Below, piece after piece: positions 43,545 to 52,519 of a stretch of 64,000 nucleotides of DNA. The number at the start of each line of letters is the position of its first letter. Positions within the stretch are counted from its first letter, which is position 1. The stretch covers positions 558,001 through 622,000 of the forward strand of contig CBDDEN010000011.1 in NCBI GenBank assembly GCA_965226925.1, given 5' to 3'. The DNA comes from CBDDCX01 sp965226925 (GTDB lineage Bacteria > Gemmatimonadota > Gemmatimonadetes > Longimicrobiales > Gaopeijiaceae). A program made the translations under genes and the position numbers. Under the pieces are notes generated by a model. It was not told the DNA's origin and ran no database searches. It saw only the letters and a list, made by a program, of their open reading frames with translations.

Positions 43545-45887
43545 TCAGGCCCCTTCGTCGGCGACGGCACCCAACTCCATCTGCTCATCTCCCTCGGTGG
43601 CCGTACGCGACGTAGAATCGTCGTGCGGCCGGGAAGCAGACCGATCGTCCGTCTTCGTGGCGCCCGAACCCGGCGCATCGGTCAGATGCTGAGTACTCGG
43701 GTAGTCGATTCGATGATGGTAGATGCCGCTCAGGACCTTCACGAACGTGTCCTTCAGCACCGTGATTTCTCGCAACGTGAGTGGAGCCTCGTCGAGCTGC
43801 CCGTCCTCCCGCTTGCCCTCCACGATGCCGTCCACCAGGCTCCTGACCCGCTCGGGCGTGGGCTCCTGAAGCACACGTGTTGCCGACTCGATGGAATCCG
43901 CCATCATGGCGATGGCGGTCTCTTTCGATTGGGGCTTGGGTCCCGGATACCGGAAGTCGGACTCGTTCACATTGTCCTCACCGAACTCGTCCTTCGCCCG
44001 GGAGTGAAAATAGCCGATGAGCTGGGTGCCGTGGTGTTCGGCGATGAAGTCGAGCACGATCTCGGGCAGGTTCTCCTCGCGGGCCAGTCGTAGACCCTCC
44101 GTAACGTGCTCGCGCACGATGGAAGCAGACGTGTCCGGCTTCAGCTTGTCGTGAGGGTTCCTTCCCTCGGGTTGGTTCTCGACGAAGTAGTGGGGCTTGA
44201 GCACCTTGCCGACATCGTGGTAATACAGCCCGACCCGGCAGAGCAGGCCATGTGCCCCGATGGCATTCGCGGCCATCTCACCGAGATTGGCCACATTGAT
44301 CGTGTGCGCATAGCTCCCGGGAGCCTCCAGGGACAGTCGCCGGATCAGAGGGCGGTTCGGGTCCGCCCATTCCAGCAGGGTCTGGTCTGTAGTGATCCCC
44401 GTGAACCACTCGAAGACCGGCATGAAGCCCATGGCGACGACGGCGCTAAGCGCGGCATTCGCCCCTGCCCAACCCATCGAGACGGCAACGGGCCCGGCGG
44501 AGCTCCCCTCGAGCAGCGCCAGGGCCAAAAGCGTCACGGCGTAGGCTCCGCTGATGATGGCGACGAACACCCAGGTCTGAGCTCTGCGCCGAACGACGCG
44601 GACGCTCATGGCCGCCGCGGCCCCACCCACCATCGTGGGGAACAAGACCTCGGTGACCCCGAAGGGGGGCTGCGCGACGGTCAGCACGGCCAAGACCAAC
44701 GCCATCACCAGAGCGATACGAGAGTCCCAAAGCACCGCCAGCGTGAGGCTCACGAAGGCGATCGGCAGCGCCGACGACGGGAGGCTGTTCGCGGCGACGA
44801 GGCGCGCCAGCGCGAAGTACGCGACGATCAGGCCCGCCTGCAGCAGCAGCCAGCGGGGAGAGGCGTAGATCACCGGGCGAATAAAATAGACGAGCACACC
44901 GAACACGCCGAGAATCGTCAGGTTCAGAAGCAACGCGCCGAAGATCACCCCGAACCGGAGACCCGGATCCTCGAGCTGTTGACGTTCCCGCAGCTCCGCC
45001 TCATAGGCATTGAGTCGCTCCAGATCCTCGGGCGTGATGGGCTCGTTGGCGCGCACGATCGCCTCCTGCTGTACCACGTTGCCCTTGGTCGCGGGCACCG
45101 CCTGCCGGGCCTGTTCGCGGTCGTCCTCGGTCATGGACGGATTCAAGGCCAGCGAGTAGATCGTGTGACGGATCACGATGAGGCGGAGCAGTTCACTCAG
45201 CTCCGGGCTGGGCGTCATGAGCAGGCTGACGACACGGTCCTGAAATTCGCGTCCCGTGAGCAGTTCCCCCCTCGCCACCGAGCGGCGGCCCTCCGCACCG
45301 GGGTCATGGACAAGCACCCTTTGCGACGTCACGTCCTGGCCCTGGCTCGCCTCCAGGACTCCCGGGGCAGCGTATTGCCGGGCCCCCGAAATGGCGGTCG
45401 TCCGTAGCAGGCGACGCGTTTCTTCCCTCAGCAGCAGGTTGGCTTGATCCAACCTCGCGACCACGGAGGAGCCGACCATATAACGGCGCATGGCCTCCGC
45501 GTCACCGGCCGAAGCAAACGTGTCGAGCTGATCGAAGAACCGACCGAGCCGGGCCGCCATCGAGTCGGCGGCTTCCGGTCGGAAGTCGAACGTGGACGGC
45601 ACTCCGGCGGCCGCATCGGCCCGTTCGCGCTGCAGATCGGCCACGGACTTGGGAACGACGAAGGGCACCTCCGCGATCACTGGCTCCGTCAGTACGATGC
45701 CCACCGAGTACCGGCCTAGCGTGGACCGGCCGACCGGAGGGAAGAGCGCCGTAACGATGGCCGCCACGGCCGCGATGAGCAGCAGCCGCGATCCGTGATA
45801 CAGCACGCCGTCCGGCCAAGGAGGCCTCGGTTCGTCCGAGGATCCCCCTCGGACCAGGGCCTGGCTTCCGCGACCGCTACGGGTCAA
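43545..45887 (-). CDS. 7TM-HD membrane phosphohydrolase (PgpH / YqfF family)
   Basis: This 780-residue protein has an N-terminal membrane segment (LLLIAAVAAIVTALF, about 35-50), a large extracytoplasmic 7TMR-HDED domain (about 60-300), seven membrane helices (about 310-500) and a C-terminal HD domain with HTINVANLGEMAANAIG, YYHDVGK and EHHGTQL. Family members hydrolyse cyclic di-AMP. The start is a TTG at 45887, preceded by GAGGGGGA and overlapping the phoH stop. It ends with a low-complexity acidic/Ser/Thr tail of about 45 residues. It lies between phoH and ybeY, the classic order. Confidence 0.93.
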   Translation of the reverse strand: MTRSGRGSQALVRGGSSDEPRPPWPDGVLYHGSRLLLIAAVAAIVTALFPPVGRSTLGRYSVGIVLTEPVIAEVPFVVPKSVADLQRERADAAAGVPSTFDFRPEAADSMAARLGRFFDQLDTFASAGDAEAMRRYMVGSSVVARLDQANLLLREETRRLLRTTAISGARQYAAPGVLEASQGQDVTSQRVLVHDPGAEGRRSVARGELLTGREFQDRVVSLLMTPSPELSELLRLIVIRHTIYSLALNPSMTEDDREQARQAVPATKGNVVQQEAIVRANEPITPEDLERLNAYEAELRERQQLEDPGLRFGVIFGALLLNLTILGVFGVLVYFIRPVIYASPRWLLLQAGLIVAYFALARLVAANSLPSSALPIAFVSLTLAVLWDSRIALVMALVLAVLTVAQPPFGVTEVLFPTMVGGAAAAMSVRVVRRRAQTWVFVAIISGAYAVTLLALALLEGSSAGPVAVSMGWAGANAALSAVVAMGFMPVFEWFTGITTDQTLLEWADPNRPLIRRLSLEAPGSYAHTINVANLGEMAANAIGAHGLLCRVGLYYHDVGKVLKPHYFVENQPEGRNPHDKLKPDTSASIVREHVTEGLRLAREENLPEIVLDFIAEHHGTQLIGYFHSRAKDEFGEDNVNESDFRYPGPKPQSKETAIAMMADSIESATRVLQEPTPERVRSLVDGIVEGKREDGQLDEAPLTLREITVLKDTFVKVLSGIYHHRIDYPSTQHLTDAPGSGATKTDDRSASRPHDDSTSRTATEGDEQMELGAVADEGA

Positions 45888-46867
45888 GAATCCCCCTCGG
45901 AGTCCGATTCGGCGTACGCCCGGATGATGTCCCTCACCAGCCGGTGCCGGATCACGTCCATGTCGTCCAGATAGATCAACCGGATTCCGTCGATCCCACT
46001 CAAGATAGCCTCGATCTCGAGGAGGCCGGAATCCTCACGACGCGGTAGGTCTATCTGAGTCTTGTCTCCGGTGATGACCACCTGCGAGTTCAACCCCAAA
46101 CGGGTGAGGAACATCTTCATCTGCGCGGTCGTCGAATTCTGCGCTTCATCCAAGATGACGAAGGCATCGGAGAGCGTGCGGCCCCTCATATAGGCCAACG
46201 GGGCAATCTCTATGGTCCTGTCCTCGAGGGCACGACGCACGCGATCGCCGGGCATCATGTCCTCGAGGGCGTCATAGAGAGGCCGCAGATACGGATCGAC
46301 CTTCTCTTGCATGTCGCCGGGCAGAAAGCCGAGACTCTCTCCAGCCTCGACGGCGGGTCGCGCCAGGATGATGCGCTTGACCCGTTTCTTGTAGAGAGCG
46401 TCCACGGCAGCGGCCACCGCCAGATAGGTCTTTCCGGTTCCGGCAGGACCGATGCCGATAACGATATCGTTGTCCAGAATGGAGTTGAGGTAACGCCGCT
46501 GACCATCCGACTTGGGGCGGATGACCTTGCGCGTGCCGGGCAGTGCAATTCCGGTGTTGTCCTCCGGACGCACCACTCCGTCCCCGCCGTTGGCGGCGAA
46601 GCCCTCGGCAAAGCGTGCGATGTCGTTGGAGTCGAACGGCGCCCGCAAGCGTGAGAGTTCGATCACGTGCTGCACCACGGGGGCCGCCTGCTCCACGGCC
46701 GTGAGCTCTCCCGAGAGGATCACGTGATCACCCCGCAGGACGAGCCGAATGCCGAAGAGCTTCGACACCTCCTGAAAGTTGGCGTCGTTGACTCCGGTAA
46801 AGAGGAGCGGGTCCACTCCTTCGGCGTCTAGCCGATGTTCGACGATCGTGCTCTGTCCCGAGGTCAT
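45884..46867 (-). CDS. phoH: PhoH-family ATPase
   Basis: The 327-residue PhoH-like protein has an N-terminal KH-like region, then GPAGTGKTYLAV (Walker A, about 145-156), ARPAVEAGESLGFLPGDMQEKVDPYLRPL split over two conserved blocks, FVILDEAQN (Walker B) and VITGDKTQIDLP (sensor). It is a predicted RNA-associated ATPase linked with YbeY. It overlaps aspS (ATGA) and the TTG start of pgpH by 4 bp each, so translation is coupled. Confidence 0.94.
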   Translation of the reverse strand: MTSGQSTIVEHRLDAEGVDPLLFTGVNDANFQEVSKLFGIRLVLRGDHVILSGELTAVEQAAPVVQHVIELSRLRAPFDSNDIARFAEGFAANGGDGVVRPEDNTGIALPGTRKVIRPKSDGQRRYLNSILDNDIVIGIGPAGTGKTYLAVAAAVDALYKKRVKRIILARPAVEAGESLGFLPGDMQEKVDPYLRPLYDALEDMMPGDRVRRALEDRTIEIAPLAYMRGRTLSDAFVILDEAQNSTTAQMKMFLTRLGLNSQVVITGDKTQIDLPRREDSGLLEIEAILSGIDGIRLIYLDDMDVIRHRLVRDIIRAYAESDSEGDS

Positions 46868-48684
46868 GCGGTGAAATCCTCCTTTTCAGAGTTTCTCGCG
46901 GCCGGCTCTGCCCTCCGCAGCCCCAGATCGACGAGATCCGAATCCGCCAACGGAGTCGGAGCGCCCTCGAAAAGGGCTCGTGCCGCCGTAGTCTTGGGGA
47001 ACGCGATCACGTCGCGGATGCTCCGCGCGCCCACGAACTCGGCGACGATGCGATCCATCCCGAAAGCCACACCCCCGTGCGGGGGCGCGCCGGAGGCGAG
47101 GGCACCCAACAGAAACCCGAACTTCCGGTCGATCTCCCCGTCCTCGAGGCCCAGAATCCTGAAGATGCGGCGCTGGACCTCGGGGTCGTGGTTTCTGATG
47201 CTTCCCGAACCGAATTCGACTCCGTTGTAGACCAAGTCGTACGCCAGGCCTCGTGTCGACATCGCATCCGAGTCGAGGAGCTCGACATCGTCGGGATGCG
47301 GCATCACGAAGGGATGGTGATTGGCTGCGGGCTCGCCGTCCGGACCCGGCTCGAAAATGGGGAAGTCCACCACCCAGAGCCACGCGTGCTCCCGGTCTTT
47401 TGCGATGCCGAGGGCCTCGATGGCCGCTGCCCGCGTCGCGGCCAAGGCCGCCGAGGTAATCCGGTCGTCTCCGGCGGCCACCAACGCAAGGTCGCCCGAC
47501 CCCATGCCCAACGCCTCGAAGGCAGCCTCGTCCATGAACCTGGACAGCGGTCCCGACCCACCGTCGTCGCCCAACTTGGCCCAGAGGAGCCCCGGCGCAC
47601 CAGCAGCCTTGGCGTGCGCCTCGACGGCCTCCACCTCTCGCCTGGACAGGCGCGCCCCTCCCCTCAGTAGCAAGCCTCGGATACGACCCCCGCCTTCAAT
47701 GGCCGCCTCCAGGATGGTCGACTCCCGACCGCTCAGCACGCCGGTCCAGTCCTGGATCTCCAGGGAGTAACGAAGGTCGGGACGGTCGGTACCGTACCGT
47801 TCGAGCGCCTCTCGATGGGTCATCCGCACGAAAGGCGCTTCGGCCTCCACACCGGGTGCCTCGGCCGCCAGCGCAGACATCAGGCCCTCCATCCAGCGCA
47901 GGATGTCGTCCGGCTCCACGAAGGAGGCCTCGACATCGATCTGCGTGAACTCGGGCTGCCGGTCCGCTCTCGGGTCCTCGTCGCGGAAACAACGGGCGAT
48001 CTGGAAGTAGCGGTCGAAACCGGCGGCCATGCAGATCTGCTTGTAGATTTGCGGGCTCTGAGGCAGAGCGTAGAACTCCCCCTGGTGCACACGGCTCGGC
48101 ACCAGATAGTCCCTGGCACCCTCCGGCGTGGGCTTGGTGAGGACCGGTGTCTCGATCTCGATGAATCCCAGAGCGTCCATGTAATTCCGGCACGTCAGGA
48201 TCAGCCGATGCCGGAGCCTCAGGTTGTCTTGGAGTTGGTCTCGGCGCAGGTCGAGCACACGATGCTTCAGGCGCAACTCCTCCGAAGGCAGTTCGTCTTC
48301 GGGCGCCTGGTACACGGGGATCGCCGGCACGTCGGCGTCGGTGAGCCGACTCAGGGTCGTGGCCCTGATCTCGACGTCGCCGGTGGCCATGTCCGGATTT
48401 CGGGCCTCGGGCGGTCGGGCCGCCACAGGGCCCGCGACGGCTACTACGTCCTCGGCGCCCAGCCGGTGAGCCAACTCCAGGGAAGCCGCCTCCGTCCAAT
48501 CGGGTCCCAAGGAGACCTGGACGAGCCCGCTGCGGTCACGCAGATCCACGAAGATCAATCCACCCAAATCGCGCCGCCGATGTACCCAGCCGGCCAGCTT
48601 CAGCTCGGTCCCCTCGTCGGCGGCGCGAATGCCACCCACCATGCGAGAGCGGAGCGCGGTACGCTCGATAGCGATATCCGTCAT
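46864..48684 (-). CDS. aspS: Aspartyl-tRNA synthetase
   Basis: This 606-residue bacterial-type class II AspRS has an N-terminal OB anticodon-binding domain (GWVHRRRDLGGLIFVDLRD), motif 2 region CFRDEDPRADRQPEFTQID, a GAD insertion (about 310-430) and motif 3 GGVAFGMDRIV. It charges tRNA-Asp. His35 in GWVHRRRD is the type of residue reported in non-discriminating AspRS of Pseudomonas, so it may also charge tRNA-Asn; this is only a hint. It overlaps vanZ and phoH by 4 bp at each end. Confidence 0.96.
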   Translation of the reverse strand: MTDIAIERTALRSRMVGGIRAADEGTELKLAGWVHRRRDLGGLIFVDLRDRSGLVQVSLGPDWTEAASLELAHRLGAEDVVAVAGPVAARPPEARNPDMATGDVEIRATTLSRLTDADVPAIPVYQAPEDELPSEELRLKHRVLDLRRDQLQDNLRLRHRLILTCRNYMDALGFIEIETPVLTKPTPEGARDYLVPSRVHQGEFYALPQSPQIYKQICMAAGFDRYFQIARCFRDEDPRADRQPEFTQIDVEASFVEPDDILRWMEGLMSALAAEAPGVEAEAPFVRMTHREALERYGTDRPDLRYSLEIQDWTGVLSGRESTILEAAIEGGGRIRGLLLRGGARLSRREVEAVEAHAKAAGAPGLLWAKLGDDGGSGPLSRFMDEAAFEALGMGSGDLALVAAGDDRITSAALAATRAAAIEALGIAKDREHAWLWVVDFPIFEPGPDGEPAANHHPFVMPHPDDVELLDSDAMSTRGLAYDLVYNGVEFGSGSIRNHDPEVQRRIFRILGLEDGEIDRKFGFLLGALASGAPPHGGVAFGMDRIVAEFVGARSIRDVIAFPKTTAARALFEGAPTPLADSDLVDLGLRRAEPAARNSEKEDFTA

Positions 48685-49088
48685 GTCTGTCTGGTAGACG
48701 ATGCCGTCGTTCCTTCGTCGGGTGCCTTATTGGTTTTACGCGAATAAGGTACGAATCTCGTGAAGAACAGGTACCCCACGAACACCCCTACGGCGTTGGC
48801 CGCTCCGTCCATGAGCTCGGCCTGCCGGCCCGGCACGAGCGTTTGGTACCACTCGACCAGACCGCCGTACGTCGCGCCCACGAAGATCAGCGTCACGACC
48901 GGCACGCCCGACTCCGTCTTTGCTCTTCCCCATGCCAGGGACAGGCCGAGAATCAGGTAGGCACCGCCGTGAGCGAGCTTGTCCCATCCGGAATCCAGAC
49001 CGACGCTAGGCGAGCTCCACGCACTCAACAAAAAGAGGACCGCCGCCCACAGGGCAGCCGGCCCCCAACCGATGACCTTCTCGATCAT
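48681..49088 (-). CDS. VanZ-family membrane protein
   Basis: The 135-residue protein has four predicted membrane helices: WAAVLFLLSAWS, LAHGGAYLILGLSLAW, VVTLIFVGATYGGLVEWYQ and AANAVGVFVGYLFFTRF. The GLVEWYQTLVPGR.ELMDGAANAVG pattern is the VanZ signature. The function of chromosomal VanZ-like proteins is unclear; some affect glycopeptide sensitivity. The ATG at 49088 has no clear ribosome site; a TTG 14 codons upstream (49130) is an alternative. It is the first gene of the aspS operon and diverges from rlmN. Confidence 0.75.
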   Translation of the reverse strand: MIEKVIGWGPAALWAAVLFLLSAWSSPSVGLDSGWDKLAHGGAYLILGLSLAWGRAKTESGVPVVTLIFVGATYGGLVEWYQTLVPGRQAELMDGAANAVGVFVGYLFFTRFVPYSRKTNKAPDEGTTASSTRQT

Positions 49089-49306
49089 GGAGTGTTCGGT
49101 GAATTGAACAGCGCCCGATCCTCCTCTCAATCGTGTTGAAATCGCCTAAAGTCTAACCCGGGCGACGGAGCGATACAAGAAAATCCGACGGCCTCCCGTC
49201 CCGCGCGACGGGATTTCTCCAACCGCGTCAACGGTTACGTTATCTTCTGCCTCGATCACACAGAACGGCACCTGGCTGGGCACGCGGTACGCGTCCCGGA
49301 ACGGTT

Positions 49307-50431
49307 ATGAACATGCACGCTGACAAGACCGATCTGCTCGGCCTAAGGCCGGAGGAACTCGAAGCCACGTTGGCGGCTCATTTCGGATCTCGTGGCCAGC
49401 CGTCCTATCGGGCCGACCAGGTGAGGCGTTGGATTCTCGACTGTTGCGTCGCGGACTTCGAGGGCATGACCAACCTGCCCACGGGCGAACGGTCCGCGCT
49501 CGCGGCGCGATTCGTCCTGGGCGAAGCAGTAGCGGACTGTGTATCCCGCTCTTCCGACGGCACCGTCAAACACCTCTGGAAGCTCGAGGACGGGGAACTC
49601 GTGGAGTCGGTCTTGATCCCCGCGACTGAGCGGCTGACCCTCTGCATCTCGTCCCAAGCCGGCTGCGCCATGGGATGCACCTTCTGTGCAACCGGTTGGG
49701 CGGGCTTCCGGCGGCAGCTCACAGCCGGTGAAATCGTCTCCCAATACAGGGCGTCCCGCAGGTGGGCCGAGGACAACGACTACGGGCGGATCACGAACGT
49801 GGTCTACATGGGCATGGGCGAGCCCATGAGCAACCGGAAGGCGCTCCACCCGTCGTTGACGATCCTCCACGAGGGATACGGACTGGGCGCCCGCCGCATC
49901 ACGGTGTCGACGGTGGGGGTCGTGCCCGGCATTCTGGAGCTCGCCGAGCGAAAGGAGCAATTCCGACTCGCCGTCTCGCTCCACTCGCCCGAGTCCGAGA
50001 CGCGGCGAGAGCTCATCCCGCTGGAGCTACGCCACCCGCTGCCTGAGTTGGTCGGAGCCCTGCGTCGCTTCAACCAAGCCGGGGGTCGTAGGATCACCCT
50101 CGAGTACACGATGATTCGAGGAGTAAACGACGCTCAGGGCTTGGCCCCCAAACTGGCCGAGCTCGCGTATTCGCTGGACGCCTTCGTGAACCTCATTCCC
50201 TTCAATCCCATCCCCTACCAGGATTGGACGTCGAGCACCGGCGAGCGCATCGAGGAGTTCCGGTCGGTCCTGGAGGAACGGGGCGTCGCCGTCGCGGTCC
50301 GGGTACCCAGAGGGCGCGACATCGACGCCGCGTGCGGGCAACTGCGAGCGAGCGCCTTGGTCGAGCTTCAGCGGAGCGGACCGAGGGCGCCGGAAGGGCC
50401 GACCGAAGCTGAAGGGATCTCTGAGAGCTAG
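49307..50431 (+). CDS. rlmN: 23S rRNA (adenine2503-C2)-methyltransferase RlmN
   Basis: This 374-residue radical-SAM enzyme has the CxxxCxxC cluster motif at Cys120/124/127 (GCAMGCTFCATG), GMGEPMSN, ISTVG-type TVSTVGVVPG, and a conserved C-terminal Cys in DAACGQL that carries the transferred methyl. RlmN methylates A2503 of 23S rRNA and A37 of some tRNAs. The stop codon TAG is formed at the boundary of the MITE-like element (its TA target plus the element's first G), so the last residues (about EAEGISES) may have been changed by the insertion. It is convergent with lepB. Confidence 0.96.
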   Translation: MNMHADKTDLLGLRPEELEATLAAHFGSRGQPSYRADQVRRWILDCCVADFEGMTNLPTGERSALAARFVLGEAVADCVSRSSDGTVKHLWKLEDGELVESVLIPATERLTLCISSQAGCAMGCTFCATGWAGFRRQLTAGEIVSQYRASRRWAEDNDYGRITNVVYMGMGEPMSNRKALHPSLTILHEGYGLGARRITVSTVGVVPGILELAERKEQFRLAVSLHSPESETRRELIPLELRHPLPELVGALRRFNQAGGRRITLEYTMIRGVNDAQGLAPKLAELAYSLDAFVNLIPFNPIPYQDWTSSTGERIEEFRSVLEERGVAVAVRVPRGRDIDAACGQLRASALVELQRSGPRAPEGPTEAEGISES

Positions 50432-50590
50432 TGTCGTGTCCCGGAAATACGGTGACGCACCGAGGGGACCGAAGCGCCGCCCTGGCAAGGTGAGACGACG
50501 AGGAATAGCAACGCTATTTCGAGGAGGAGCAACGCCGCCAGGGTGGATGCAGCGGTTCACGAATGCCAGCGTATTCCCGGGACACGACAC
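50431..50590. mobile_element. 160-bp MITE-like element with 21-bp terminal inverted repeats and TA target duplication
   Basis: The left end GTGTCGTGTCCCGGAAATAC (50431-50450, plus one G) is repeated in inverted form at 50570-50590 with one mismatch. The element is flanked by TA on both sides (50429-50430 and 50591-50592), the target of IS630/Tc1-mariner transposons. There is no coding potential inside; the two halves can pair further into a long hairpin. It sits exactly between the convergent 3' ends of rlmN and lepB and supplies the G of TAG stops on both strands. It may act as a bidirectional terminator. The parent transposon is not in this window. Confidence 0.8.
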
Positions 50591-51420
50591 TAGACCGCTA
50601 CACCTTCAGCGAATACGGGAGAAGATCCTGCTCCCCCGGATCTCGCGAATCCAGGGAAACGGCCGGAAGGACCCCTTGTTGTAGGAGAAGTAGATGAAGG
50701 AGGTTCGGCCCTCGATACGCCACCCCTCGAGCAGTCCCCAATAGCGGGAGTCGAGGCTGGTGTCGCGATTGTCCCCAAGCATGAAGTAGCGATCCTCGGG
50801 AATCGCCAGGGGGCCCCAGTTGTCCCGGGTCGGGCGGTACGTCGGCCGCCCCAGTTGTCCCGGGTCGGGCGGTACGTCGGCCGGTCGACCTCATCCGTCA
50901 GGTACTGCGCATGCCAAGACATCATCGGATGAGGCAGGTCCCCGTCGGGGTCGAGGTGCTTCACGTAAGGCTCGTCCTGCGGCTCACCGTTGAGCAGAAG
51001 CACCGCGTTCTGCATCTCAACCGTATCGCCGGGCATGCCGATAAGCCGCTTGACCAGCTTTAGATCGGGTTCGTGAGGTGGGTCGAAAACGATGACATCA
51101 CCCCGCCGTACCGACGAGTACCCGGGGATGCGGATCCGCGTGCCCGGAATCCGGGATCCGACGGCGGCCCGATTCGCAAGCAGAAAGTCGCCCACCAGCA
51201 GGGCGTCTTCCATGGATCCGGAGGTGATGACGAAGGTCTGGAGGAGAAACGTCCGAATCAGCACGAAGAGCACCGCCGCGATGGCCAAGGACTTGGTCCA
51301 TTCGACCAGGGCGTTTTCCGCCGGCTCCTCCTTGCCCGCCTTGTCCGCCTTGGCCGAATTATCGGCTTCGGGGCTCGAACGTGCGGCGGCGGCGCTCTTA
51401 CGCTGACTCTTCTTGGCCAT
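50590..51420 (-). pseudogene. lepB: Signal peptidase I, frameshifted by a 35-bp tandem duplication
   Basis: The gene encodes signal peptidase I: a Lys/Ala-rich cytoplasmic tail, a membrane helix (about 45-60), catalytic Ser69 in SGSMEDALL and Lys123 in LVKRLIGMPGD. After residue about 190 the reading frame is shifted by a perfect 35-bp duplication (50814-50883) and continues with nonsense to a TAG at 50590. If one copy is removed, the frame reads DNWGPLAIPEDRYFMLGDNRD, then SLDSRYWG and a normal C-terminus ending at a TGA at 50606. The intact gene would therefore be 50606-51420 minus 35 bp. As written, box E (GDNRDxxxDSR) is lost, so the product is probably inactive unless slippage restores it or the duplication is an assembly error. 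Confidence 0.85.
50814..50883. repeat. Perfect 35-bp tandem duplication inside lepB
   Basis: Bases 50814-50848 (starting CCCCAGTTGTCCCGGGTC) are repeated exactly at 50849-50883. The unit length is not a multiple of three, so it shifts the lepB frame by two bases. The absence of any mismatch means that it is recent, reversible, or an assembly artefact. Confidence 0.95.
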
Positions 51421-51443
51421 ACGCAGCCCGGATCAACCCTCGA

Positions 51444-51935
51444 TCAACGGAGGTGTTTGCGAAGGTCCCACCACGGAACCTGATCGCCGGGCACGTCCTC
51501 GTTCTCCAAGGTCCCCGGACTCCACTCCCTGCCCAGCAATACGGTCACGTCCAGATAAAGGTTCGAATCGGGCTCACTGAGGATCGACATCGCCCCGAGC
51601 ACATCGCCGACCGCCCGAGCCGCTTCGAGCCTGCCGGACCGGTCCACCACGACCGTGGAATCCTGATCGAACGTCTCGGCGTTTCCGAAGTAGACCACAT
51701 CGAAGCCCTGATCGCGGAGGCGATCCGTGGCCAGACGGGCCATGCCCGCTTCGCCCCCGGCGTTGAGAACCTCGACACGTATCCGCCCCATCGAGTTCGC
51801 CGTCGGATTTCGGGGGGGGGCCACCGAGCGCTCCTGCTCGGGTAGCGGCTTCCACTGCGAAATGGCCGACCCGATGAACACCCCGGTGGCCAGGACGACC
51901 CCCAAGAGCATCAGACCTCGGACACGCTGGCCCAC
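51444..51935 (-). CDS. LytR C-terminal-domain protein, membrane-anchored
   Basis: This protein of about 163 residues has one N-terminal membrane helix (LMLLGVVLATGVFIGSAI) followed by a LytR_C domain: IRVEVLNAGGEAGMARLATDRLR, GFDVVYFGNAETFDQDSTVVVDR, ARAVGDVLGA and VTVLLG. The domain usually lies outside the cytoplasmic membrane. I favour a GTG at 51935 behind AAAGGG; the ATG at 51911, overlapping the yqeK stop, is the alternative. The pair yqeK-LytR_C is a known neighbourhood. The exact role (cell-wall related) is inferred. Confidence 0.75.
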   Translation of the reverse strand: MGQRVRGLMLLGVVLATGVFIGSAISQWKPLPEQERSVAPPRNPTANSMGRIRVEVLNAGGEAGMARLATDRLRDQGFDVVYFGNAETFDQDSTVVVDRSGRLEAARAVGDVLGAMSILSEPDSNLYLDVTVLLGREWSPGTLENEDVPGDQVPWWDLRKHLR

Positions 51936-52519
51936 AGCTGCCCTTTCACCATTACGTTCCAGAAGCCGACGGTCTCGGGTCGGATGGGTCTTTCCCTGGA
52001 GAGCCGTTGCCGCATGCGGTTCCGTAGGACGCCCCTGACCGCGATATCCAGATCGCCCGGCATGCGGCGCCGCATCTCGGCACGCCACTCCGGCCGGTAC
52101 CGTCTGCCGGGCTCCACGTAGTCCGCGACATAGAGCCCCCTACCCATGTCATCCAGCTTGGCGCTCCCGATGCTGTGATACGCCACGGCGATCAGGAATG
52201 GCTCGTCGGTGACCCCCTCCTGGCTCAGCCTGACGGCCGCCGCGGGCCCATGCAGAATGGGGCCCGGTAGCCTGGCCTGGCGCCCGACCAAGATCTTCCG
52301 CAAATCGTTCGGTTTCGCCTCTCGCAACACGTCATGAAGATAGCCGAGAGCGATCCAGCGCTTGACGTCACGCTTCTTCTCGCCGCGCGCCTTGCTCCAC
52401 TTCTTCAGAAGCCTGGCGACGCGGGCCATGTGCTCTCGACGTCTCATGCCCGCCGCGGCCCAATCAGGTAGTTCTCCTTTGGCGGCGGCAGAGATCAAAG
52501 GGTGGAGTTTCTTGCTCAT
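51911..52519 (-). CDS. YqeK-type HD-domain hydrolase (Ap4A hydrolase-like)
   Basis: The 202-residue HD-domain protein starts at the ATG at 52519 behind GGAGGG. It has RREHMARVARLLKKW (first His), ALGYLHDVLREAKP (HD) and VAYHSIG (third His), then LYVADYVEPGRRY with the Asp typical of YqeK proteins. YqeK hydrolyses diadenosine tetraphosphate. It is normally linked with nadD, which is not here; it is followed by the LytR_C gene (overlap) and diverges from rqcH. Confidence 0.8.
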   Translation of the reverse strand: MSKKLHPLISAAAKGELPDWAAAGMRRREHMARVARLLKKWSKARGEKKRDVKRWIALGYLHDVLREAKPNDLRKILVGRQARLPGPILHGPAAAVRLSQEGVTDEPFLIAVAYHSIGSAKLDDMGRGLYVADYVEPGRRYRPEWRAEMRRRMPGDLDIAVRGVLRNRMRQRLSRERPIRPETVGFWNVMVKGQLWASVSEV

